DNA from: Fumia sp045121595
GTDB taxonomy: Bacteria > Bacillota > Clostridia > Oscillospirales > Ruminococcaceae
Direction: 5' to 3'
NCBI GenBank assembly: GCA_045121595.1
Contig: JBGVGI010000006.1
Coordinates: 1-49,080, forward strand
Length of the DNA: 49,080 bases
The position numbers were made by a program, and so were the translations under genes. Below the pieces are notes generated by a model that saw only the letters and a program-made list of their open reading frames with translations, searched no databases and was not told the DNA's origin. Shown piece by piece: positions 23,018-32,168 of this stretch (position 1 is its first letter; every line of letters starts with the position of its first letter).

Positions 23018-23046
23018 TTGCTATTGGTAAATTTTTGTGATATAAT
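23018..23046 (+). promoter_or_regulatory. Sigma-A promoter of the GT87-to-ABC-F operon
   Basis: TTGCTA (23018-23023), 17-bp spacer, TATAAT (23041-23046). It directly follows the preceding terminator. Confidence 0.8.
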
Positions 23047-23074
23047 GGTAATTTAGAGTAAGGGAGGGGTTTGT

Positions 23075-24253
23075 GTGACTAAAACAGAAAACAAAATACA
23101 AAGCTTTCTTGATGAAAACAAAAATATAATATTTTTTGCCGTTGTGACAGTTTTAGCTTTTTTAGTTCGTATATCGGGTTTTGACTATATCTCTCAGGAT
23201 ATGAAAGGCTACCTTATAAACTGGTTTGACAGAGTACAAAATCTCGGCGGTATCAAAAGCCTTGGCACAAGGGTAGGGGAATATAACGTAATCTATCAGT
23301 TTTTAATTTCGGTTATGACCTATATAAAGATGGACTCCGTGCATCTTTACAAGATTTTGTCAGTGATTTTTGACTATCTCCTTGCTTTTTACACGGCTTT
23401 GTTTGTAGCTGACGTAAAGGGTAAAAAGATTTTCAGTGGTACTTTTAATATAGCTTATACGGTAGTTTTGTTTTTGCCTACTGTGTTTTTGAATTCCGCG
23501 TTCTGGGGACAGTGCGATTCGATTTACACCTCATTTTTGATTATTTTTACCTATTATCTTTACAAAGAAAAGTATACTAAGGCATTCGTTTTTTACGGTT
23601 TTGCACTGGCGTTCAAGCTTCAGGCAATATTTGCTTTACCTTTTATAATTGCTTATTATTTTTACAGAAAACGTTTTTCAATTTTAAATCTTCTCACTTC
23701 GTTTGGTGTTTTCTACGGACTTAACAGTTTAGGAATTTTCTTTGGAAGAAACTTCTTCGAGCCCATAAAAGTCTATACAGACCAGGTTAAGATTTATGAG
23801 AAGATGTGGCTTAATTTCCCGTCCTTCTGGCAGATTGTAGGAAAGGATTACAAATGGCTGCACACCGCATCCGTGTTCGTGACGATGGCGGTACTCGGAA
23901 TACTTTTGCTTCTGATAATGTCAGGATACAAGAAGATTGAAGACGCTGAAAGCATCGTTTCAGTATCGGCAATGTTTTTATGGACTGCCTTACTTTTCTT
24001 ACCCGCAATGCACGAAAGATATTCCTATTTTCTCGATATACTCTTTATAATACTTGCTTTTATAAATGTAAAATACCTTAAATTTACTCTGGTAAATATT
24101 ATTATAAACTTTTTAACTTACGGAAAATATCTCTTTAAAATGCCTGAAATAACACAATGGCACGTTATAATTTATCTTGCATTCTATGGACTTTTTATAT
24201 ACGATGTTTTGAAAGGAGAAAAGGAAATTGTCCAGTATTCTGAAAATAATTGA
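23075..24253 (+). CDS. GT87-like polyprenol-phosphate mannosyltransferase
   Basis: A 392-residue polytopic membrane protein with about ten helices. The segment SAFWGQCDSIYTSFLI is typical of the Gpi18/DUF2029-type GT-C glycosyltransferases, which use polyprenyl-phosphate sugars on the outer face of the membrane; FLPAMHERYSYFLDILF is a further signature. The start is GTG 23075 after GGGAGGG (23062-23068). The 3' end overlaps the glycerol-1-phosphate dehydrogenase gene by 26 nt, suggesting a joint role in a glycolipid or wall polymer. Confidence 0.75.
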   Translation: MTKTENKIQSFLDENKNIIFFAVVTVLAFLVRISGFDYISQDMKGYLINWFDRVQNLGGIKSLGTRVGEYNVIYQFLISVMTYIKMDSVHLYKILSVIFDYLLAFYTALFVADVKGKKIFSGTFNIAYTVVLFLPTVFLNSAFWGQCDSIYTSFLIIFTYYLYKEKYTKAFVFYGFALAFKLQAIFALPFIIAYYFYRKRFSILNLLTSFGVFYGLNSLGIFFGRNFFEPIKVYTDQVKIYEKMWLNFPSFWQIVGKDYKWLHTASVFVTMAVLGILLLLIMSGYKKIEDAESIVSVSAMFLWTALLFLPAMHERYSYFLDILFIILAFINVKYLKFTLVNIIINFLTYGKYLFKMPEITQWHVIIYLAFYGLFIYDVLKGEKEIVQYSENN

Positions 24254-25481
24254 CGATTTAAGAGGTGACTGTGTTTGCGGTCAGTATCACGAAACCGCAA
24301 TAAAAGATATCCGTATCGGTTCGGGCCTTGTTAAAGAGGTCGGTGAGATTTTAAAGCAAAACGGCTTTACCAAAAAACTTCTGCTCGTTGCCGACAAAAA
24401 TACTCTTAAGGCATCAGTGGGTATTGAGGAAAGCTTAAAGGATTTTGAACTTGAATATAAAATTTACGATGATATCCGCGTTGCAACGATGGAACACGTC
24501 GAAGAACTCGAAAGCCTTGTAAAGGATAAGGATATCAGTATTTTGTCGGTTGGTTCAGGGTCTGTCAACGACCCGTGCCGTCTTGCTGCGGCAAGGCAGG
24601 ACAAAAAGCTTTGCATTTTTGCGACGGCTCCTTCAATGGACGGGTTTGCTTCGTATGGCGCACCGATTGTATGTAACGGCTTTAAGTTTAGTTACGACGC
24701 TAAAAGCCCCGAAGTTATCATCGGTGATACAAAGATTTTAGCAAATGCCCCGAAAGAACTCAAATCCGCAGGATTTGGTGATATGATTGCAAAGTACGTT
24801 GGACTTGTTGACTGGAAGATTTCTTCAATTCTTACGGGTGAAAAGTACTGCGAAAGAGTAGCATCCCTTACACGTGAAGCCGTTGACGAGCTTATGGGAA
24901 TGGCGGATAAGGTTACCGTTAACGATGAATACACTGCGGGTAAAATCTTTGAAGCTTTGCTTAAAACGGGTGTCGGAATGAGCTTTATGCAAAATTCCCG
25001 TCCCGCGAGTGGATCTGAGCATATCATCTCACATCTTTTAGAGTGTATAGAGCTTCAGGATGGAATTATTCCGAACTACCACGGCGAGGACGTTGGAGTT
25101 TGCACTCTTGAAATGCTCAAATACTATAACGCATTGGCAGAACGTGAAGAGATAAACACAAAATTTGAAGAAGTCGACTGGGAAGACGTTTATGAGTTTT
25201 ACGGTCCTCTGGCAGACGACGTAAAAAAACTGCATATACCAAAAGATATTATAGAATCGGTTGACCCTGTAAAGCTTTCTGAAAGCTGGAAAGAAATAGT
25301 TTCTGTAATAAAGAATGTGCCTTCTTACGAAGAATGTAAAAAGGCAATGGAAAAAGCAGAATGTAAAATAACAGTCAAAGATATTGAAAAAGACGAAACG
25401 TTATTTAAAAACTGTGTAAAATATTCACCCTATATGAGAAAGAGAATTACTCTTTTAAGACTCAAAGATATGATTTACTAA
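24228..25481 (+). CDS. egsA: sn-glycerol-1-phosphate dehydrogenase
   Basis: A 417-residue cytoplasmic enzyme of the AraM/EgsA family that reduces dihydroxyacetone phosphate to sn-glycerol-1-phosphate. It shows the nucleotide-binding GSGSVNDPCR and TAPSMDGFAS, and metal-ligand segments AGFGDMIAKY, SEHIISH and HGEDVGV in the order of iron-type alcohol/glycerol dehydrogenases. The start is TTG 24228, with GAAAGGAG 9 nt upstream. In Bacillus the product feeds heptaprenylglyceryl phosphate lipids via PcrB; no pcrB is present here. Confidence 0.85.
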   Translation: MSSILKIIDDLRGDCVCGQYHETAIKDIRIGSGLVKEVGEILKQNGFTKKLLLVADKNTLKASVGIEESLKDFELEYKIYDDIRVATMEHVEELESLVKDKDISILSVGSGSVNDPCRLAAARQDKKLCIFATAPSMDGFASYGAPIVCNGFKFSYDAKSPEVIIGDTKILANAPKELKSAGFGDMIAKYVGLVDWKISSILTGEKYCERVASLTREAVDELMGMADKVTVNDEYTAGKIFEALLKTGVGMSFMQNSRPASGSEHIISHLLECIELQDGIIPNYHGEDVGVCTLEMLKYYNALAEREEINTKFEEVDWEDVYEFYGPLADDVKKLHIPKDIIESVDPVKLSESWKEIVSVIKNVPSYEECKKAMEKAECKITVKDIEKDETLFKNCVKYSPYMRKRITLLRLKDMIY

Positions 25482-25496
25482 AAGGAAGTATAAAAA

Positions 25497-27101
25497 GTGA
25501 AAAAGTTTAAAACTGATTTAAAAGAAGAATTTAAAGGTTATAATTTAAGTGGATTTTTAAAAGACCTTATGGCAGGTCTTACCGTTGCGGCGGTTGCTTT
25601 GCCACTTGCACTTGCGTTTGGTGTAAGTAGTGGCGCTACTGCAGCATCAGGACTTCTGACTGCTATTATCGCAGGTTTTGCAATAAGTCTTTTTGGTGGA
25701 GCTTTCTACCAGATTTCAGGTCCTACCGGTGCGATGGCGGCAATTCTGATGTCGATTATCGCAAAATACGGTATGGAAGGCGTTTTCGTTGCAACTGTAA
25801 TGGCGGGTATTATGCTCGTTCTTGCGGGTATTTTCCATCTCGGAAGACTTACGGCATATATTCCAATGCCCGTTATTGCAGGTTTTACCTCGGGTATAGC
25901 GGTGATTATCGCACTCGGTCAGCTCGATAACTTTTTCGGTGTAACTTCGGTTGGAGATTCCGCAGTATCAAAATTTGCAAGTTATTTTACAAACGGTTTT
26001 TCCCCCGACCTTACGGCGGTGATTATCGGACTTGCGGTAATCGTATTTATGGTAGTTTTCCCGAAAAAATGGAATGCAGTTGTTCCTGCTTCTTTGATTT
26101 CGATAATTTTAGCAACTGCAGTTTTAATGATATTTAAACTCGATGTTGCGACTGTTGGGGCAATTCCTTCTTCACTTATTTTAAGCGAAAGATTTACTTT
26201 GAACGGACTTGATTTTGCTTCTGTTAAAGGACTTATCACTCCCGCAGTAAGTATTGCGGCGCTCGGTATGGTTGAAAGTTTGCTTTGCGGTGCAAGTGCA
26301 GGCAGAATGACGGGTGTGCCACTTGATAACGACAGAGAGCTTATTGCTCAGGGTGTCGGAAATATTCTTTCTCCTATTTTTGGTGGTATCCCTGCAACTG
26401 CGGCTATTGCCCGTACAAGTGTAGCTATTAAATCGGGTGCAAAAACAAGACTTACAGGTATTTTCCATGCACTTTTCTTACTCGTTTCGATGCTTCTTTT
26501 AGGTCCTTTGATGGCAAACATACCTCTTTCGGCACTCGCAGGTGTGCTTTTGGTTACGGCATTCAGAATGAACGAGTGGTCAACCATAAAATACATATTC
26601 TCCAAAAAATTCAAAGGTGCAATACTTAAATTCCTTGCAACTATGATTGCTACAATTATCTTCGACCTTACCGTTGCTATTGCAATCGGTGTTGTAATTG
26701 CACTTATTCTTTTGGTTTCAAGACTTTCAAAACTTGAAATAAATTACGATGACGTAAACCCCGAAAGAATGAAAACCCCTCTTTCGGATGAATACAAAAA
26801 TGCAAAGGTTATTTATATCACGGGTGCCGTGCTCTTTGCAAACACCAAGATGATTTCAGGGGTAGCAGAAGAACTTAAAGAGAAGGATATGGCTATCTTC
26901 TCAATGAGAGGTACTTCCTATATGGATATCTCGGGCGCTCAGGCTTTCCTTGAACTTATCGAAGAATTTAAAAAGGATAACAAAGCAGTGTATATCTGTG
27001 GCGTTTCTGATTCTGTAAAAGAAACAATGACAAGAAGTGGTATCGTAGAAGCAGTCGGAGAAGAAAGCTTCTACTGGAGTGTTGAAAGAGCACTTAGCTA
27101 A
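25497..27101 (+). CDS. SulP family anion transporter with STAS domain
   Basis: A 534-residue protein: N-terminal membrane domain of SulP type (AGLTVAAVALPLALAFGVSSG, GPTGAMAAIL, PVIAGFTSGIA, GGIPATAAIARTSV) and a C-terminal cytoplasmic STAS domain (about residues 435-530) with MRGTSYMDISGAQAF. It should carry sulfate, bicarbonate or another small anion; specificity cannot be read. The start is GTG 25497 with AAAGGAAG upstream; the next gene begins immediately after the stop. Confidence 0.92.
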   Translation: MKKFKTDLKEEFKGYNLSGFLKDLMAGLTVAAVALPLALAFGVSSGATAASGLLTAIIAGFAISLFGGAFYQISGPTGAMAAILMSIIAKYGMEGVFVATVMAGIMLVLAGIFHLGRLTAYIPMPVIAGFTSGIAVIIALGQLDNFFGVTSVGDSAVSKFASYFTNGFSPDLTAVIIGLAVIVFMVVFPKKWNAVVPASLISIILATAVLMIFKLDVATVGAIPSSLILSERFTLNGLDFASVKGLITPAVSIAALGMVESLLCGASAGRMTGVPLDNDRELIAQGVGNILSPIFGGIPATAAIARTSVAIKSGAKTRLTGIFHALFLLVSMLLLGPLMANIPLSALAGVLLVTAFRMNEWSTIKYIFSKKFKGAILKFLATMIATIIFDLTVAIAIGVVIALILLVSRLSKLEINYDDVNPERMKTPLSDEYKNAKVIYITGAVLFANTKMISGVAEELKEKDMAIFSMRGTSYMDISGAQAFLELIEEFKKDNKAVYICGVSDSVKETMTRSGIVEAVGEESFYWSVERALS

Positions 27102-27665
27102 ATGAATACAGTTAATACTTTAAAAATAGCTCACCGTTTTATCAGTGAGCGCATAAAGGAAGGCGACTTCTGGATTGACGCCACCGCAGGGAGAGGAAAC
27201 GATACTCTTTTTCTCTCAAAACTTGTGGGCGAAAGCGGAAAAGTTATCGCCTTTGATATTCAAAGCACTGCTATTGAAAGCACCAAGGCTCTTCTTGAGA
27301 AAAATGGTGTCACCAACGCAGAGGTAATAAAAGATAGTCACCATAATATGGACAGTTATGCAAAAGAAGAAACGGTTGACGGAATAGTTTTTAATTTCGG
27401 ATATCTTCCGGGCGGTGACCATAATATCTGTACTAAAGCAGAAAGCAGTATTATGGCTATCGAAAAAGGACTTTCACTTTTAAAAGTAAACGGTGTTATG
27501 AGCCTTTGCATATACTACGGCGGTGACAGTGGCTTTGAAGAAAAAGATGCTTTGATGGAGTATCTTAAAACAATTGACAGTAAAAAGTATACGGTTGTTA
27601 CCGTTGATTTTTACAACAGACCGAATTGTCCGCCGATTGCGGTATTTATCACAAGGGACGCATAA
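27102..27665 (+). CDS. mnmM: SAM-dependent methyltransferase, YtqB/MnmM family
   Basis: A 187-residue Rossmann methyltransferase with DATAGRGNDTLFL (SAM-binding motif I), VIAFDIQ (acidic motif II) and NFGYLPGGDHNI, which matches the NLGYLPGGD signature of Bacillus YtqB. That family methylates 5-aminomethyluridine at tRNA wobble position 34 (MnmM). It starts directly after the SulP stop codon. Confidence 0.8.
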   Translation: MNTVNTLKIAHRFISERIKEGDFWIDATAGRGNDTLFLSKLVGESGKVIAFDIQSTAIESTKALLEKNGVTNAEVIKDSHHNMDSYAKEETVDGIVFNFGYLPGGDHNICTKAESSIMAIEKGLSLLKVNGVMSLCIYYGGDSGFEEKDALMEYLKTIDSKKYTVVTVDFYNRPNCPPIAVFITRDA

Positions 27666-27688
27666 GGGATTTGACAGAAGGTGAAAAT

Positions 27689-29140
27689 ATGCAGAAAAAT
27701 TATGACGTAATTATAGTAGGTTCGGGTGCCGCAGGACTTTATACGGCACTTAACCTTGACCCTAAACTCAGAGTTTTGGTTTTATCAAAACGTGATTTAT
27801 TATTGAGTAACTCTGCCCTTGCTCAGGGCGGTATTGCTGCAGTTGTCGATACTATGAACGATAACGTTGATATGCATCTTAACGACAGCCTTATTGCAGG
27901 TGGATTCAAAAACAATACTGAAAGCCTTAAAGTGCTCGTTAACGAAGGCCCGAAAGAGGTTTTGAACCTTATAAACTTAGGTGTTGAGTTTGATAAAAAA
28001 GAAGACGGAAGTTATGACCTTACCCTTGAGGGTGGTCACAGCAGACACCGTATTTTCCATCATAAAGATAACACGGGTAGAGAAATAGTGGAAAAGCTTC
28101 TTACGGCGGCGATGTCTTACAAAAATATCACTCTGCTTGATCAGGCAGTGGTTTGCGACTTAAAGCAGATCGAAGGTGGTTTTTCTCTTGACGTTTTGAG
28201 GGAAAAGGAACATATTTATTTTAATTGTAACTACTGTGTTCTTGCAACGGGCGGTATCGGACGAGTTTATGAGTTTACCACAAACTCAGCAATTGCAACA
28301 GGTGACGGAATTACTCTTGCGTACAACTTAGGGGCTAAGATTAAAAATCTTCATTTAGTGCAGTTCCATCCTACTGCTTTTGCAAACAAGGACAGAGAAT
28401 GTTTTCTTATCTCTGAGTCTGTAAGGGGAGAAGGGGCATATCTTTTAAACGGCAACCGTCAGCGTTTTATGTCACGTTATGATGACCGTCTTGAACTTGC
28501 ACCCCGTGACGTTGTTTCCCATTGCATTATGGAGGAATCTTTAAAACTCAGAGATAACAGATTTTATCTTGATATTACCCATAAAGACCCCGAATTTGTT
28601 AAAGAACGTTTCCCGATGATATACAAACGCCTTCTTGCCGAGGGCATTGATATGACCAAAGAGCTTATCCCCGTTTATCCGTGTCAGCATTACCTTATGG
28701 GCGGAATTGACGTAGGACTTAACGGCGAAAGCACTATTAAAAATCTTTATGCGGCAGGCGAATGCTCTCATACGGGCGTACACGGCAACAACCGACTTGC
28801 AAGTAACTCGCTTCTGGAAGCGATTGTTTTCGCAGAACAGATTGCCGAAGATATAAATTCAAAGGCTACGGCAGACGGTGGAAACAACGTCGTACCTTAT
28901 GAGTTTCAAAGTCACGAAAGTACTGAGCCTATCCCTCAGGGTATCCGTACCGAAATCAGGGCAATTATGCAAAAAAGTCATTTCGTTTTGCCAAATACCC
29001 TTGCTGCCATTGAAGGTTTTGAACGCATAAAAGAGCTTAAAAACCTCATTGAAAACGGTGATTTTCTCGTTAACGTGGATTATATAGAAGCAAAATCCCT
29101 CGTTACGATAGCATATATCATTTTAAAAGAAGTTATCTAA
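27689..29140 (+). CDS. nadB: L-aspartate oxidase NadB
   Basis: FAD enzyme that oxidises L-aspartate to iminoaspartate, the first step of NAD synthesis. The 483-residue protein has the dinucleotide motif VIIVGSGAAGLYTAL at its N-terminus, ALAQGGIAA, GGHSRHRI, VQFHPTAF, SVRGEGA and the C-terminal GECSHTGVHGNNRLASNSL, all family hallmarks. ATG 27689 follows AGAAGGTG; an in-frame start at 27626 inside the previous gene is rejected. nadC follows after 13 bp; no nadA (quinolinate synthase) gene is in this operon. Confidence 0.95.
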   Translation: MQKNYDVIIVGSGAAGLYTALNLDPKLRVLVLSKRDLLLSNSALAQGGIAAVVDTMNDNVDMHLNDSLIAGGFKNNTESLKVLVNEGPKEVLNLINLGVEFDKKEDGSYDLTLEGGHSRHRIFHHKDNTGREIVEKLLTAAMSYKNITLLDQAVVCDLKQIEGGFSLDVLREKEHIYFNCNYCVLATGGIGRVYEFTTNSAIATGDGITLAYNLGAKIKNLHLVQFHPTAFANKDRECFLISESVRGEGAYLLNGNRQRFMSRYDDRLELAPRDVVSHCIMEESLKLRDNRFYLDITHKDPEFVKERFPMIYKRLLAEGIDMTKELIPVYPCQHYLMGGIDVGLNGESTIKNLYAAGECSHTGVHGNNRLASNSLLEAIVFAEQIAEDINSKATADGGNNVVPYEFQSHESTEPIPQGIRTEIRAIMQKSHFVLPNTLAAIEGFERIKELKNLIENGDFLVNVDYIEAKSLVTIAYIILKEVI

Positions 29141-29153
29141 AGGAGTGTAAGAT

Positions 29154-29999
29154 ATGGCACTTTTACAGTTTTACGTTGATGACATAATTAAAAAGGCGGT
29201 AACGGAAGATATTAATTATCTTGACGTTACTTCTGATTATCTGCTTTCTGATACCCATACCTCCACTGCGAATTTCATTGCAAAAGATGACGGAGTTTTA
29301 GCGGGTATCGACGTAGCTTTAAGAGTATTTGAGCTTATTGATTCAACCCTTACCTTTGAAACTTTCAAAAAAGACGGTGACGAAATCAAAAAAGGTGACG
29401 TTATTGCTACTGTTAAGGGTAAAACTAAGTCTATCTTAAAAGCGGAAAGAACTTCTCTTAACCTTTTGCAGCATATGTCAGGAATTGCCACCATGACAAA
29501 CCGTTGTGTCAAGCTTGTCAGCGGTACAAAGGCATCTGTTGTGGATACGAGAAAAACTCTCCCGGGACTTCGTCCCTTGCAGAAATATGCGGTAACGGTT
29601 GGCGGAGGTAAAAATCACAGATATAATTTAAGCGATGCGGCAATGCTTAAAGATAACCATATCGATTCTTACGGAAGTCTTACAAATGCGGTGAACGCTT
29701 TGAGAGAAAAAGTGGGACATATGGTGAAAATAGAAGTTGAGGTTGACTCCTTTGAACTTTTAGATGAAGCACTTAAAGTGAAAGCAGACGTTATTATGCT
29801 TGATAATATGAACCCGGAGCAGATGGCAAAAGCAGTTGAAATAACAAACGGCAGAGCAGTGCTTGAGGCTTCGGGCAATATAACCCTTGACAATATAAGT
29901 GACGTTGCCAAAACAGGCGTTGATATTATTTCGCTCGGTGCACTTACCCATTCGGTAAAAGCATTTGATATCTCACTTAAAATCAAAACAGATAAATAA
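29154..29999 (+). CDS. nadC: Nicotinate-nucleotide diphosphorylase (carboxylating) NadC
   Basis: Converts quinolinate and PRPP to nicotinate mononucleotide. The 281-residue protein has the family sequence LNLLQHMSGIAT, VVDTRKTLPGLR, GGGKNHRYNLSDAAMLKDNH and DVIMLDNMNPEQM, then LEASGNITLDNI. AAAGGAGTG precedes ATG 29154. It pairs with the upstream nadB; the second enzyme of the three-step branch must be encoded elsewhere. Confidence 0.96.
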   Translation: MALLQFYVDDIIKKAVTEDINYLDVTSDYLLSDTHTSTANFIAKDDGVLAGIDVALRVFELIDSTLTFETFKKDGDEIKKGDVIATVKGKTKSILKAERTSLNLLQHMSGIATMTNRCVKLVSGTKASVVDTRKTLPGLRPLQKYAVTVGGGKNHRYNLSDAAMLKDNHIDSYGSLTNAVNALREKVGHMVKIEVEVDSFELLDEALKVKADVIMLDNMNPEQMAKAVEITNGRAVLEASGNITLDNISDVAKTGVDIISLGALTHSVKAFDISLKIKTDK

Positions 30000-30010
30000 A
30001 GGTAAAAAAG

Positions 30011-31906
30011 ATGTTAGTTTCGTTGCAGAATGCGGGTATTTCCTTTGGCGGAAACGTCGTACTCGAAGGAATTTCTTCCGATATCAAGGAAAACTCACGT
30101 ATAGGTCTTATAGGTGCAAACGGGTGTGGTAAATCAACTCTTTTAAACCTTATAAGCGGTGAGCTTGAATCCGAAACGGGAGATATTGCTAAAAAACCAA
30201 ATTTGCAAATCGGATACTTAAAGCAAAACAGCGGTCTTAAAAGCGGTAACACTGTCTTTAACGAGATGCGCTCTGTTTTTGCGCCTATTTTAAAGGTTAA
30301 GGATGAGCTTGACGATTTGCGCCTTATGATGGCTGACTGTAGCGAAAATACCGATGAATTCAAAAAGCTTTCAAAGGAATACGATGAAAAGTTAAGCTAT
30401 TTTGAATCAAACGAAGGCTATATTATAGACGTAAAGATTCGTACCGTTTTAAACGGTATGGGATTTGAAAATACCCCTCACGATACCATTATAGATACTT
30501 TAAGCGGTGGCGAAAAGACACGTCTTGCCCTTGCAAAACTCCTTCTGACAGAGCCTGAGCTTTTAATTCTTGACGAACCTACAAACCATCTTGATTTCAA
30601 AACACTTCGTTGGCTTGAAGAACATCTTGAAAGCTATAAGGGTGCAATTGTTGTAGTTTCCCATGACCGTTATTTCCTTGATAAAGTAGTTTCGGAAATC
30701 TGGGAAGTGGAATTCTGTAATATGAGAGTTTTTACGGGTAATTACAGTAAGTACAAGATTCTGAAAGCCGAACTTATGGCACGTTGGGAAAAGGAATACG
30801 AGGCACAACAGGAAGAAATTGCGGATTTAGAAGATTACGTTGCGAGAAATTTAGTCAGGGCGACTACTTCAAAAAGTGCAAAATCGCGAGTTAAAAAACT
30901 TGAACGTATGGAAAGAATAGAACGCCCGAGAGAATATAACAAGCAAATTTCTTTGCGGTTTGATTTTGACCGTGACCCCGTAAAGGAAGTCCTTAACGTG
31001 GAAAATGCTTCGGTTTGCGTCGGTGAAGAACAGAAAAAACTTTTTGAGAATTTAAGCTTTATAATAGAACGTGGTGACAAGGTTGCCGTTATTGGTGAAA
31101 ACGGCATCGGTAAAACTTCACTTTTAAGAGCAATACAAGGACTTATTGATTTAAAACAGGGAAGATACCGCTGGGGTAAAGAGATAAAACTTGCTTATTT
31201 CGAGCAGGAGAACAGACAACTTAACCCCAATAATACAGTTTTGGAAGAAATCTGGCACAGATACCCGAGAATGACTGAAACCGAAGTGAGAAAACTACTT
31301 GGTCAGGTTCTTCTTACGGGTGAAAACGTCTATAAAAGAGTAGGTGTTTTAAGTGGTGGCGAAAGAGCAAAACTTGCTTTTGCGCTTTTGATGTTGCAAA
31401 GAGGCAACGTGCTTATCTTAGACGAACCTACAAACCACCTTGACCTTACGAGTAAGGAAATTTTAGAAACTGCGCTGAAAGATTTTAAAGGCACTATGAT
31501 TTTAGTTTCCCATGACCGTTATCTTTTAAGGGAAGTGCCTGACAGAATTATCGAAATTTTTGACGACAGGGTAGAAGTTTTTAAAGGCAATTATGATTAT
31601 TATATCGAAAAATCAAAACCCCGTGAGGTGAAAACAACACCCTCTCCCGAAAAGAAACCCCAAAGCGGTAGTTACCGCACGAAAGAGCAACGTGCAGAGG
31701 ATACCAAAAGACGTATTAAGATAAAAGAACTTGAAACTGACATAGAAAATCTTGAAAATCAGATTTCAGAAATTGAAAAAAATCTTGAAAATCCTGAGGT
31801 TTTTGAAAACGATTATCAGAAGATACAGGATGCTTGTGATTTGCTTGAAAAATTGAAAGAAGAACTTAATGAAAAAACTGACTTTTGGTTGGAATTAACA
31901 GAGTAA
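30011..31906 (+). CDS. ABC-F family ATPase
   Basis: A 631-residue soluble protein with two ATP-binding cassettes: GANGCGKST, LSGGEKTRLALAK and LLILDEPTNHLD in the first, GENGIGKTS, LSGGERAKLAFAL and VLILDEPTNHLD in the second. The linker between them (about residues 255-320) is the basic helical interdomain arm that contacts the ribosomal P-site tRNA in this family. A C-terminal coiled coil (about 560-630) follows, as in YdiF/Uup-type members. It has no membrane domain. The role is probably in translation or ribosome rescue; antibiotic resistance cannot be inferred. Confidence 0.92.
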   Translation: MLVSLQNAGISFGGNVVLEGISSDIKENSRIGLIGANGCGKSTLLNLISGELESETGDIAKKPNLQIGYLKQNSGLKSGNTVFNEMRSVFAPILKVKDELDDLRLMMADCSENTDEFKKLSKEYDEKLSYFESNEGYIIDVKIRTVLNGMGFENTPHDTIIDTLSGGEKTRLALAKLLLTEPELLILDEPTNHLDFKTLRWLEEHLESYKGAIVVVSHDRYFLDKVVSEIWEVEFCNMRVFTGNYSKYKILKAELMARWEKEYEAQQEEIADLEDYVARNLVRATTSKSAKSRVKKLERMERIERPREYNKQISLRFDFDRDPVKEVLNVENASVCVGEEQKKLFENLSFIIERGDKVAVIGENGIGKTSLLRAIQGLIDLKQGRYRWGKEIKLAYFEQENRQLNPNNTVLEEIWHRYPRMTETEVRKLLGQVLLTGENVYKRVGVLSGGERAKLAFALLMLQRGNVLILDEPTNHLDLTSKEILETALKDFKGTMILVSHDRYLLREVPDRIIEIFDDRVEVFKGNYDYYIEKSKPREVKTTPSPEKKPQSGSYRTKEQRAEDTKRRIKIKELETDIENLENQISEIEKNLENPEVFENDYQKIQDACDLLEKLKEELNEKTDFWLELTE

Positions 31907-31935
31907 GAGGCGAAATTTATTTCGCCTCTTTATTT
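31905..31935 (+). terminator. Terminator of the GT87-to-ABC-F operon
   Basis: Stem AAGAGGCGAAA / TTTCGCCTCTT (31905-31915, 31920-31930), then TATTTAT. The stem overlaps the ABC-F stop codon. Confidence 0.8.
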
Positions 31936-31936
31936 A

Positions 31937-32168
31937 TAATTGTTGATAAAAGAGACATCATTATTGATATTATTTTTTTGCCTATATATAGGGAATTATT
32001 GCCAGTATTTGCACAAACAGCATCAAAATTGACATAACAGTAACTTGAATTGACCTACATTTGTTTTGCTATTGAAAAGTTAGTTTATTACTGTTATTGT
32101 GTAAGTAACGAAAGATATATTTTTATCCGTTTTTTTATCTTGTTTTAAAATAAAAGGGGAGGATTTAT
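31937..32168 (+). other. A+T-rich leader region of the secreted-protein operon
   Basis: No ORF or strong palindrome was found in these 232 bases. A possible weak promoter is TTGAAA-N17-TATTGT near 32073-32101; GGGGAGGA just before 32169 is the ribosome site. The length suggests an undetected regulatory site. Confidence 0.35.
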
